NCBI RefSeq assembly: GCF_002878395.1 | Contig: NC_061119.1 | Span: 12,959,119-13,023,118 of the forward strand | From: Capsicum annuum | Taxonomy: Eukaryota > Streptophyta > Magnoliopsida > Solanales > Solanaceae | Reading direction: 5' to 3' | DNA length: 64,000 bases | In this document: piece after piece, positions 1 through 10,469 of the stretch | Position numbering within the stretch: the stretch's first letter is position 1 | Layout: every line of letters starts with the position of its first letter | Position numbers and translations under genes: made by a program | Notes under the pieces: generated by a model | Databases searched by the model: none | What the model was told of the DNA's origin: nothing | What the model saw: the letters and a program-made list of their open reading frames with translations, nothing else

Positions 1-655
1 ATTTTGAAACCCTAAGGAGAATCTTTGAGCACTTTTGATGAATGAAGGTGTATTTTGGGGTCCTTGAAACTGAATTTTGTGTTTTAGGGCTAAGTTAGGG
101 TGGAAAAGGATCATTGTTTCCCCAAAACGGGGTGTTTAAGTCACTTGACTTCTTTACATAGGCACCGCCCATTCCATCGCCTATGTTTACATAGGCACTG
201 CCTAGGCTATCGCCTATGTTTACATAGGTGCTGCCTAGGATATCGCCTATATTTATATAGGCACTGCCTAGGCTATTGCCTATGCTTTCCAGTAGCCATG
301 GGCGATTGGTTAGGCAACGCATATCACTTAAAAAGGCCATAACTTCTTGCTCGGGTGTTGGATTTTAGAAAAATTGGTATCGTTGGAAAGCTAAATCGAA
401 GACCTATCATTTGACACATAGTAGGATCCCTAATTCAATATATACAGAGAGTTATGGTCGATGGAAGCTAACACACTTTACAACGTCCACTAAAACTTAG
501 TCGATCGAAATAGTTTTCAACTCGTCCTTGAGTTGAAGGACCTTTATGGTCTAAATTCAAGATTTAATGGATTCAGATGATACACAAATAATTAACATGC
601 CATATTATTATAGGAATCATGGTCTATATTGTAGCCCGAAATGCGGGGCGTTACA
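1..655 (+). mobile_element. 3' end of a Ty3/gypsy (Tekay/Del-like) LTR
   Basis: The stretch ends in GCGGGGCGTTACA, the usual terminus of long chromovirus LTRs. It shares the segment AAAATTGGTATCGTT, and the sequence around it, with the 3' part of the solo LTR at 4799-7285. The rest of the LTR and any internal region lie outside the window. Both strands carry short open frames near 95-342, but these only follow an internal tandem repeat and are not genes. Orientation is taken from the terminal TTACA. Confidence 0.7.
157..290. repeat. Four-copy 32-33 bp tandem repeat with palindromic units
   Basis: Units start near 158, 190, 223 and 256. Each runs from a CATAGGCACTGCC-like start to a GCCTATG-like end, so ATAGGC and GCCTAT face each other and each unit can fold into a stem. 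It lies inside the LTR tail. Confidence 0.75.
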
Positions 656-1182
656 TTAATAAAAACAACGGTTCATCCATTCAAGACTTAAAAGTCACCT
701 TTCCTTTAATTTTATCTATAAATTGGAAACTAGTAATGGGTAAATCAATAATAAAAATAGATGCAAATATCTAATTTAAATAACATACAAAGAAGAACAC
801 GAGAAGGAAAGAGCAATAATGAACCATACCTGCAATGTCAAAAATACAAAGGGATCAGAACACCCATTTCAGTCGAGAAAAGATATTGATTGGTTGAGAT
901 CCAAAAGGATCCTCATCCAAAAGAGGAGAGAAAGAAGAGAAAAAAAGGAGATGATTGTGATTAACCCAAAGAGGTGAGAAAGAGAATTCTAAATGAAGAA
1001 GAGAGATAAGTTAAGTTAATTTTTGGCTAAAGGAGAGAGAATTTTGGATATGAGTTTTAAATATTCATTGAAAATATGGTGATAACACTATTCAATGAGG
1101 ATATTTTTGAGTTATCCAAGTAATATTTTTACCACCTTAGTATTTTATCTTTTTTATCTCGGAAAGAAAATTGAGAAATTGC
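656..1182. other. Intergenic stretch, no gene recognised
   Basis: AT-rich sequence with no coding similarity that I recognise and no clear repeat structure. A segment near 677-717 resembles 13912-13955 in the same orientation (see findings). Confidence 0.5.
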
Positions 1183-2110
1183 TTTAAAATAAAAATAAAA
1201 AAATCTTACAACATATAACTCATACTTTGCAACAGATGACTATTTATGTTTGAAAATTTCCAACGGCTCAGTGATCTGTCGCAACATATGGCAATGCCTA
1301 TTTGATAATTTATAACAAATAGTTAATTTGTTGCAACAGGTTGAAAATTCATTTTTATACAATTTAATTTGAGTTCGTATGTTCAAATAATGTTCAAATA
1401 AATAATGTTCAAATACAACTTTGATTGATTAAGCTAGAATTACGGGTGAGTTCATAGGGTCAACTACAATTTCAATTGAGTCTTTGACAATTGCATGATG
1501 TTTATATTGCATTTCTCCCGACCTGAGTCATCGATCGATCACTCTGAGTTGAAACGATTCTTATTACCTCATTGTCAAGATAATACATAAATTAATTTAA
1601 AATAAAAAAAAGATCTTAAAACATATAAGTCATACTTTGCAATAGATGACAATTTATGTTTGATAATTTTCAATGGCTCGGTCATCTGTCGCAATAGATG
1701 ACAATTCCTATTTGATAATTTACAACAGAAAGTTAATATGTTGCAATAGATGACTTAATCTGTTTGATGAATTCCAATAGATAAGTCATCTGTTGTAACA
1801 AGTTGAATATTTATTTTTATACAATTTTAATTGAGTTCATATATTCAACTACAACTTCAATTGATTAAGCTAGAACTAGGGGTGAGTTTATAGGGTCAAC
1901 TATAAATTTAATTGAGTCTTTGGCAATTGTATGATATTGGTATTGCGTTCCTCTCGACTTGAACAGTCGATTGATCACTCTGACTTAAAACGATTCTAAT
2001 TACCACATTGTCATGCTAATACCTAAATTGATTATAGGGGTGAATTCATAGGGTCAACTACAACTTTGATTGAGTTTTTTTGGCAATTTCATGATGATAC
2101 GGTTAAAAAT
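1183..2110. repeat. About 415-bp tandem repeat, 2.2 copies, with CAACAGATGAC motifs
   Basis: Unit 1 (about 1183-1597) and unit 2 (about 1598-2010) share the same order of landmarks: an AATAAAAA run, ACATATAA.TCATACTTTGCAA, a block of TGTTGCAACAG-type motifs, GGGTGAGTTCATAGGGTCAAC or its variant, and a GATCGATCACTCTGA-type segment. A partial third copy (about 2029-2101) repeats the GGGTGAATTCATAGGGTCAAC part. Copies have diverged, with small indels. It lies upstream of the plus-strand Ulp1-like copy. Confidence 0.7.
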
Positions 2111-2599
2111 TATGCATATCTTTTAAAATTTGAAAAAAATAATTAAGATCAATTCGGACCAAATTAACTTTTCAAAACTTGTCATTATTTTCCAAAATAT
2201 AATCAATCCATACAAATCATCCATTTGCTGGAAAATATTTCATCATTTTAAATCTTGAGTTCTCGCTCTTTTCACTCTCACAACAATACAAACAATAACT
2301 ATTCAACAAATTGCTCAACGCTTCACAACAGATCAATTTTCTTCCCATTTCTGACCACATAGGTGTTATTTTTTACTTCATTCTTACTTGTATCTGTTGT
2401 TTTCTCTATCTTCGTAGGTAACAGAGTTCGAGAAGAGTTCTATATTTATTATTTTTTCTAAAAATTAGGGCTATTAAGTTAATAATGAAAAAGAACACTT
2501 TTAGTTATATTATCTTTGAGAATGAGTTTACAATTTTGAGTTTTGATCGTAAAATCAAAAGAAGAACCCAAGAAAATCCTAATTTTTATTGCAGTATTT

Positions 2600-2775
2600 C
2601 ATTGACTGTCATGGTACTGTTGGATGGTGTTTGTGGTATTGGTGGTCATCGTAGTGGTGTTGGATGTCGTCGTGATGGAACTAATAGTGTTTGTAGTGGC
2701 TGTTGGTGGCATTAGTTGATAGTGTTTGTGGTGGCTATTGGTGGTGTTAGTATTGGCGGTGTTTGTAATGTATTT
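2600..2775. repeat. GTG/GGT-rich minisatellite
   Basis: Irregular repetition of GTTGGTGGTGTTTGTGG-like units. It produces open frames on both strands (for example 2485-2715 plus and 2599-2895 minus) with low-complexity products, which I do not accept as genes. Confidence 0.6.
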
Positions 2776-4244
2776 TTTAAAATTTATACATACATCAATT
2801 GTAATGTAATTTTTCTTTTTTTGTTGTTTGTAGGTAAAACATGTCTCCCAAAAGAAAAGAAAGTGAAGGTGGATCAACTTCTGATCACCTAACAAAAAAG
2901 GCTACAATACAGAAGGATTCAGAGGAGCTTCCTGAATAATATCAGTTAGGGAAAAGTGAAGCTGAGGAAAGTTATGAAATGACATTGAGGAAGGTGAACA
3001 AGGGTCTGTAGATTGTGATTAGGAAAATGAAAGTAAGGGGGAGAAATAAAAAGATAAACAAGAAGAGGAGTGAGAAGAAAGCTAGAAAAAGGATGATAAT
3101 GTATCACCAATGAGGCGTTAATTAATATCAAAATCCCATCATGAGGCTATCAAAACTATTAGTATTGACAGGTTTCAAGTTGCAATGTCGATAGAAGACC
3201 CTTCAGAACTAAATGGTGATCTTGTACTTAAATGTCAGTTGGGGAAACCTTTTGACAAATTTAGGAATATTATGAAGAATGAAAACATAAACGGACTTTT
3301 TAAGAAGAGCTGCTTTGGACACTTTCTTGAGCTTCCTGAGGACTACACTGCCCGTTTTAAAATGAGCATGGTATATGATCTTCTCAAGCATAGGATCAAG
3401 TAAGTGGGGGATGATAAAGATTCTAAGGAGAGGGAAAAAAGATGGATGAAATCATGATCAACTACTGTGGCATGTTGATTTGTTTTGGCTTAAAAGAGTT
3501 TTCCATTGTGACGAGCTTGATATATAGTCATCTAGAAGAACCTCTCATAAAGGAAAAACCACGCAAAAGAAAAGCAAACAGGATAGCCAAACCACCACCA
3601 TCAAACAATGGTAAGGCATTATCCCAGCGACCACCCACCAAAACCAACAAACACAAGGAAAAAATAAATGGGTTGTTGGACATTGTTGGCCGTGGGTGCA
3701 AAGACAATAATTTGATAAAAAATCTCAAGAATAGAACCATACCAAAGCAGTATAGGGAGCATTTGTACTTAGTTTGGTTTGCCCATTCTATTATATTGGC
3801 AAGAGACGTCAACAAAGTCATAGAAGATGATTTGTTGAAGCTTGCTGAGAATTTTGAGAAATTCAACAATTATCCCTATGGATATGATAGCTACTACTTG
3901 ACTTTCAAATATATACTAAAAAAGTTATCCTCAAAGACAATCATATTATATGACTTGCATTGGGCTTTCATGGTAAATTTAATCACTATTTGCTTACTCA
4001 TCCATTAATTTATAATGAATAATTATTATGTCTTTTTTTTTGCTTGCCTCCTATTTACATTTCTTAGGCTTGGACATTTGAAGACATTTCTCACCTCCGA
4101 AAGTAGGTCAAGGATTACCCAAATGAGATTTCTCATCCAAGGATCTTAGGTGGTTGGCTGCAAAGAGCAACATAAGAATTAAGGAGGTTGATCTCTTTAA
4201 CCCTTTAGATGATGCAGCACATCTTCTTTCAAGTAAATTAATAA

Positions 4245-4570
4245 AGATATTGAAACAGATGTGCCATCTGTTAAGATAGATATGTCATTTGTTGAGACAG
4301 ATGTGCCATCTGTTACGACTGATGGGTCATCTATTGCAACAGATTACCCATCTACTGTAACTGGTGCAACAGATGGGTAATCTGTTGTGATAGATGATCC
4401 ATATTTCACAATAAATTAACCATATGTTGCTTTGATTCTCTAAACCTGACTCAATAGATTACCCATTTACTGTAAATTATGCAACAGATGGGTAATCTGA
4501 TGCAATATATTGTTAATCTATTATGACATACAGATCAGTTGTTATGACAGATATATCATCTATTGTATAA
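4245..4570. repeat. ATCTGTTGCAACAGATG motif array inside a Ulp1-like intron
   Basis: Degenerate copies of GATGTGCCATCTGTT, CAACAGATTACCCATCT and TGCAACAGATGGGTAATCTG alternate between the two strands. The array lies between the AWTFED-type exon and the VVHPW-type exon, so it is probably intronic. Confidence 0.75.
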
Positions 4571-4798
4571 GTTGTTTGTGTTAACATGTAACCCAACTGA
4601 CTACAAATTATTGTATGATTTAAATGTATTTATCTTTTTTATAGGTTGTGCATCCATGGATCGTGCCTACTAAGTAGGAGTTGGGGATGACTTCTTTTAT
4701 TACTCTAGGTCGTGTTGCTACAATAGCAGACCTAATGGTAGAGCTAATAAAAACGAAATTGAATGGAGCAATATCCATAAAAAAAGTAGTTAGGAAAG

Positions 4799-7285
4799 TG
4801 TAACGCCCTGAAAATGGGTCCCGAGACGTCACATGATGCTCAAGACTATGAGTAGTCTCAAGTTAACCCTGTAAGCCTGTTACTAAGTCTGCAACTAATA
4901 TCAAAGTAACTTAAGCGAGTAAAAATACCAAAATACTGAATTATCCGAATTGATTTGAATCAACTGAACAAAATATCAGAACAACTAATACTGAAGGTCT
5001 GAATTATAGCAACCAGTCCAACAAGCCTCTACTACTAAGAATTAGAGATCCGTTTGGACAAACCCCCAACTGACTCGAACTGAACTGAAAATAACTAATC
5101 AAATGCTATTAAAGATAAAAATCTGAATAAATGTGTCTCGAACCATGAGGACTCACCAATTGTCGGAATGTAGATAGAGATTCCCGAAATCACTCATGCT
5201 GCTGAGATTGAGCACCTGAACCTACATTATTAGACAATGTAGTACATAGACATATATGTGGATCAGTACTTTGACGATGTACTAAGCATGTGGGGGTGAA
5301 TGCATAAGTAAAATAATATATCAAGGTTTATCAATATTTATAAAGAATGCATTTTGTATGTAATGACTCAAATGACTCAAATAACTGAAAGCTAAAAATC
5401 ATAACTCATGAATAATAAAACATATTGTGTAAATTTGGTGAGCCACCATACTTACTACTAAAAGTTGAACTGTTATTCTGTTTTTAGGACTTAGGCTATA
5501 GGAAAATTCTTTCAAAAGTTTTTCTATTATTCTTTACTAGTAGGAAATTCTTTTAAAAGTTTTTCTACAAGGGAGGTTCTTCTAACCGACATATACTATG
5601 TGACCTATCATAGTGTCCAAAGTCTAGTTCCCCTAAGGGAAAAACCTCACTTTGGGAAGAAGTGTCATACTCTTGCCAGGGAATATAACCTAAGCTAAGT
5701 GATCACATCTGTAACTGTCATCCATATAGAAAAGGAATTAATCTAAAACTGTACCTATGTTGGCTCATAGTTCTAGGAAAGTAGGATGCGCTAAAACCAC
5801 ACTTCTTGCCCGGTACTAAATACTACTTTTTTTAATCTGTATGCTCATTCTATAGGAAATCCACTATAAATGAAATAATGATTCATAATGTAAGCTAATT
5901 GTGCATCTGTTTGTTTAAAAGTGAAATTTAAGCTATAAAGTGGATTTTGTGTCTTAGCTAAAGATCAAATCCTTATTTCAAAACTAATCATAAACATATC
6001 ATTGGGATGCTTAAAAGCATAATTTCTTGGATTATCAATAACAAAGTTAGGGCTTAATAACCCATATTGCAATCTCAAGGCGAATCATCATGAATTATAG
6101 TCAATAGCCAAAATCATAGGGTTTTTGCACAATTCTAGTCATAATAATGCAATTCAATTCTTCATATATGTAAAACAAGCCAAATGTATGGACATGTAGA
6201 AATAACAATGCAAATCACCATTCAAATCTCTTGTAATAGCATAATCTACAAATAATAATCATTGGGTATAAACGCTAAATTGAAATTCATGTCTATTTAT
6301 GTAAATTTATGTAAAAACATAATTAGAAGCAAGTTTTGGACACAAGGATGAAAGAATTATCCTTGTTCAAAACCTCATATACCTTAATTGATGAACTAGA
6401 TAAAGAAGCTTGACCTTGAATTACAATTTTTGCTCTTGAAGATTGTTTCTTGGTGTTCTTGGATTGGAAACCTTGAAATTTGGGTTTTCTTGGAAAAAGA
6501 ATGGTGGAATTTGGAGGTTCTTGGAAAATAAAATTGAAGCTTGGGGTTTTCTTTGAGAGGAATTTGATGAATAATGAGCCTGTTATGCTTAGAATAGGTT
6601 TAATTCTGTGTTTTCACGATTTAGGGGCTTGAGAAAAGACTAAATTACCCTTTTAAAATCAACTTCAGAAATCGGGCACCCGATTTTACACCTCGGTGCG
6701 ACGTGGTACTTATTGCGGTGCCTCAATGGATAAGGGACGAATGCGATTCTTCCCCTTGGCACTACGCGGTGAAATCGTGTTGGGATTACTGGAAAAGGGA
6801 CGAGTGCAAAAATGCACTCCATCGCGATGCGATACCTGCTCTACTACAATTTTTGGAATGACACAGGATAATCGTGGTGAGTTACTGGAAAAGGGACAAT
6901 TGCTATTTTGGCCTTCACTACTACGCGGCACTATCACGGTGAACTACTTCCTTTTACAAAAAGGGTTATAAGTTCTCACCTGGGTATTAGATTAAGGCAA
7001 AATTGGTATCGTTAGAAAGATAATTCAATTATATACCCATTGGTGGGTCATGAGCTCAAAAATTCTTAGTAAAACTAAAGCTATGCTCATTTGAAGTTGA
7101 CTATGGCAATATTCTTCTCAAGAACTCAATCGGTAAGAGATATTTTGATTTGTCTAATAGCTAGGAGTTACTTGAGGACTTAATATACATTAAATCCTCT
7201 TATAAAACTACCAAAATACTAAAATTTATTTCTCATGAGCTTGAAGCAAGGTGCTAATAGAGACTTGGATTTTTGGGGTATTACA
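4799..7285. mobile_element. Solo Ty3/gypsy LTR (2.49 kb) inserted in the Ulp1-like gene
   Basis: It starts TGTAACGCCCTGAAAATGGG and ends GGGGTATTACA. There is no gag, pol, PBS or polypurine tract between, and its length matches full LTRs of this class (element D below has LTRs of about 2.5 kb), so it is best read as a solo LTR left by LTR-LTR recombination. The flanks GAAAG (4794-4798) and ATAAG (7286-7290) look like a decayed 5-bp target duplication. Removing the insert restores the reading VRKGQPSVEAL of the host frame. Open frames at 6640-6971 are LTR shadows. Confidence 0.8.
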
Positions 7286-7989
7286 ATAAGGTCAACCTAG
7301 TGTTGAGGCTCTTCATAACCAACCTACTGCAACAGATCCGGGTGCATCTTCTTGGGGTATTGTTAGTTGAGTTTTTAATGTTGGTGGAAGTAATGATGAT
7401 GATAATTCCAGTCGTGATGTTGAACATATTGATTCTCAAGAAAAAATAAATATGTTTGAAAACACCCCCCTCTCACCCTTACATAGATCCCTCTCACCCT
7501 TACACGATCTCTCTCACCCCTCTTCACCCTCATGTTCTCGTTGCAAATATGAAGAGTGCAAGGATAGCCAAGATAAACCCTTTGAAAGAGTAGAGGTTAG
7601 CAGTAAAGCTATTGAGGAATTAAAATCGAAGAGGGTTGTCATACCACACAAGAAGGTGAAGGAGTCATACACTCCTAAGTGGCGGTTGTCATGAAGAAAA
7701 GAGCAATCATCCAAGTATTCTCCAATTGAAAATCCAAAAAAATTGGAAATCCTCCCTCTCCAAATGCTGTTGAAGTTCAGGGTCCATTCAAGAAGGTAGA
7801 CATATACGCAGAACTTGGCACCAAAGAGAAGAGAGATCTGCAATGGACCAAGAATGCCAAGCAAGGCGCACAAGATTACCCCATCCATACCTTTTCCGCC
7901 CATGGCTTCAGAAGTATGACAGATATGCATACGCAGTACGTGGATAGGGTAAGTTTACTTTGCCTAACCTAACCTTCTAATCTACTCCA

Positions 7990-8165
7990 TAAAGAAGAAG
8001 CTACACAACAGATATGTCATCTATGGCAACATATGTGTATTCTGGTGCAACTTGTGGTGGTTCTGTTGCAATAAATTACCCATCTCTTGCATAAGTTGCG
8101 CTAAATGTGTAATCTATGAATAGATTTAGAAAACCCTCTGCAATAGATGGACCATCCATTGCATC
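7990..8165. repeat. CAACAGATG motif array, intronic
   Basis: Several degenerate ACAACAGATATGTCATCT, CTGTTGCAATAAATTACCC and GCAATAGATGGACC-type copies lie between the TDMHTQYVDR-type exon and the EEILCFMRG-type exon of the plus-strand Ulp1-like copy. Confidence 0.65.
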
Positions 8166-9029
8166 TTTCCACTATGTTATCCTTCTTTACAATTACTAAC
8201 CTATTTAATAATTGACTTCTTATATCATATTATGTTGAAGAAATTCTCTGTTTCATGAGGGGCAGGCAATTAGCGTACCAGAAAGCTTATGATGTTGCCG
8301 ATAGGATAATGGACCTTGACTTCTACAAGAATCTCAAGGATAGGTACGATGATCTCAGTAAGCTAGCATCAACTCCCGGTGGTGAGGGATTTGATTTGTT
8401 ACTTTCTATGTTCTAATGGGATGAAGAAATGATAAAATATGTTAGAGGGGAGAGGCTAAATCTACACGGTAAGAGCTAGACTTAGGCAAAGAGTATTATT
8501 GGAGTCATGAACATGGATGACATACATTATCGAGTTGTTGAGATACTACTCGAGGAGGTAAAGATCAAGTTTTATGACTGCAACTTACCTACCTTGGACG
8601 AGGCTGATCTTTTTACCCACATGCAGCCACTGTTAGAGTTGTTCCCCATCTTGTTGAGTCAGAGTAAACTGATGGATCGTTTTTCTACGGAAGTTTTGAT
8701 GAAGCAACCATGGGATTTTGAAGGTCTAAACAAGGATATGGACCTTCCAAAAAATTAAATTATTGTCGCGTGCAGGTTGCACACTCTTGCACACATCGAA
8801 TGTTTGTTGACCGGCAAGAAATGGCCGAGACAAAGACTTTTCTATGCGACAACGTTGTGGTAAACATGCAAGAGGTCTAGGCGTATGGGGTATTAACTGG
8901 ACGCTTGGAGCTATGTATAAAGAAGAGCCTGTGAAATAATAATTTTTTTATTTCAAGTCACTTCATTTTACATACTTTACATACATGTAGTGGCAATTAT
9001 TTTTGTCTAATGAAAGTTGAATTTTTTAC

Positions 9030-9245
9030 AATGCAACAGATTGTTCATATGTTGTAAAATATATTCTATCTATTTTGATAGATAGTTCATCTGTTGCAAT
9101 AGGTTGGTCATCTGTTGCATTATGCTGATGTTTCTATCTAAGTCTTATCTGTTGCAATAGTGGGAAGAACTGTTTGATATTTCCATCAGATGACCTATAG
9201 CTTGCAACATATATCTAAATCTGTTTGATATTTTTCAACAATTAC
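9030..9245. repeat. CAACAGATG motif array downstream of the plus-strand Ulp1-like copy
   Basis: Copies such as CATCTGTTGCAATAGG and TTGGTCATCTGTTGCA lie in the 200 bp between the end of the plus-strand Ulp1-like copy and the convergent GRF gene. Confidence 0.65.
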
Positions 9246-9438
9246 GCTTGAATATCCATGTGCTCAACAACACCAAACCAGTAGTAAATACAAATACACC
9301 ACCATGAAAATTTCAGCAATTAGGCTTGAATATTCATGTTCCCAAAAACACCAAACCAGTATCAATAACGCCAACAATATAGTATCTTCTTGCTCAATTT
9401 TATTTCTCTTCAAAAGCCTTGACTTTATTCAACAAACC

Positions 9439-9722
9439 TCATATTACACCATTTTCTTGTGAAAGGTGTCGTTTTTCATCCCAATCAAAGTAATCACATC
9501 CACCCAACTTATACAAAAACAAAACCATAATTACAAAACAATTACAAGTCAATAATTAATCATCTAATTAAATAAAAAATATATTACCTTTGAAATCTTA
9601 CAATTAAAAAATCTACGACCTGGACTTTGTTGAGTCCAAGAAGTCTTCAATAGATCTTTATGACAATACTTACAATATCTAAAATCTTTATCACAAAAAA
9701 TAGTGGAAGATGAGCTTGACAT
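9439..9722 (-). CDS. Small GRF-type zinc-finger protein, two exons, 67 aa
   Basis: Exon 1 is 9722-9588 and exon 2 is 9507-9439, separated by an 80-bp intron (9587-9508) with GT and AG ends. The frame is open from ATG to TGA: 45 codons, then 22 codons and the stop. The product begins MSSSSSTIFCDKD. Its core is CKYCHKDLLKTSW, then SPGRRFFNC, then GGCDYFDWDEK, which fits the zf-GRF domain: CxxC, a TSxT-like stretch, the NPGRRF-like motif (Ser for Asn) followed by Cys, and a last Cys before the aromatic [YF]F.W.DE. GRF fingers bind single-stranded nucleic acid in larger proteins such as topoisomerase 3 alpha and APE2. Many plant GRF-only short proteins have no assigned role and lie in transposon-rich DNA. 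It stands between two Ulp1-like pseudogenes and is flanked by CAACAGATG arrays, so it may be cargo of the same element family. Each exon is too short for a simple ORF scan. Confidence 0.75.
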
Positions 9723-9999
9723 TGTCAATCTCAATTGGAAAAATCAAATAGTTCTTCCTCTAGTTGGAAGATGAGCACTCTGTGAGACTATGGCATTGTC
9801 TGATCTAGCGAGACAAGTTTGAACACTAACAAGTGACTGAGCTCTACTACTGAAAAGAGAACTCTAAGAATAGATGCTAGTTGTAGTAACTGTTGAAAAA
9901 CCAAAATTACTATTTCCAGGTTCAATTGATACTGAAGATACTAAAAGGATAACTCATTTGTTATAGCAAATCAAATAGTTCTTTCTCTTATTTTAAATT
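9723..9999. other. Upstream region of the GRF gene, no other gene seen
   Basis: AT-rich sequence of under 300 bp with no recognised coding content. As the GRF gene reads leftward, this would hold its promoter. I see no TATA signal that I would defend. Confidence 0.3.
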
Positions 10000-10430
10000 G
10001 TCCCAACCAGATTATATTTTTGTCACAATAGATGGATCAACTGTTGGGACAAATTATAACATGAGAAAGACCTGTATGATAATTTCCAATGGATGAACCA
10101 TCTGTTGAAACATATGACTCATCTATTTGGAAAGATTGAAATGGTAGGAAGTCTTGATTTAATTTGTCCTAATAGATGACCCAGATGATCCATCTGTTGC
10201 AGAAGATAGGTCATCTGTTGGTACAAATAAAAGTGGTACGTAGAGCTATTTGATTTGCTAAAACAGATAAGACATATGTTGCAACAATGCAATAGATATT
10301 GTATCTGTGCAACAGGTTAGTCAACTTTTGCAACAGATGTATATATCTGTTTGATAATTTTCAGTAGATATGTCATCTGTTGAAATATATATATGTATGT
10401 TTGTTAGTTGGAACAGACGATACATATTCA
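10000..10430. repeat. CAACAGATG motif array
   Basis: Dense degenerate copies on both strands, such as GATGAACCATCTGTTGAAAC, GATGATCCATCTGTTGCAGA, GGTCATCTGTTGG and GCAACAGATGTATATATCTG. It follows the last recognised exon of the minus-strand Ulp1-like copy, where the missing peptidase exons would be expected. Confidence 0.75.
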
Positions 10431-10469
10431 CCTTCTTCAGATCGTGTTGCTCTCCTTTCTCCATTATAC

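Larger units (their letters stand above)
2841..8935 (+). pseudogene. Ulp1-like (C48 peptidase) / DUF1985 gene, broken and split by an LTR
   Basis: Pieces of a DUF1985-plus-Ulp1-like peptidase run in order. The start MSPKRKESEGG is at 2841. The DUF1985 block follows (3185-4008, with KKSCFGHFLELPEDYTARF, then MINYCGMLICFGLKEFSIVT and YLVWFAHSIILARDVN). A short exon after an AG acceptor lies at about 4069-4230 (AWTFEDISHL). A VVHPWIVPTK exon begins near 4645, is cut by the solo LTR at 4798 and resumes at 7291 (QPSVEALHNQP-type reading, then CSRCKYEECKD). The peptidase part is at about 8240-8935: His in DIHYRVVEILLEE, Asp in FYDCNLP, Cys in ACRLHTLAHIECLLTG. These are my guesses for the triad, by analogy with C48 enzymes. 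Many in-frame stops and shifts (for example after 8758) make it non-functional. Proteins of this type are carried by KIUP-type Mutator-like elements in plants, so it may be a transposon passenger. No TIRs were found to prove that. Confidence 0.75.

Noticed and set aside
95..342. Open frames on both strands with repetitive products
   Set aside because: They follow the 33-bp LTR repeat exactly and occur on both strands, so they are shadows of the repeat.
2485..2715. 76-codon plus-strand frame before the Ulp1-like copy
   Set aside because: Its second half is the GTG-rich minisatellite and its first half shows no domain; no splice link to MSPKRK was convincing.
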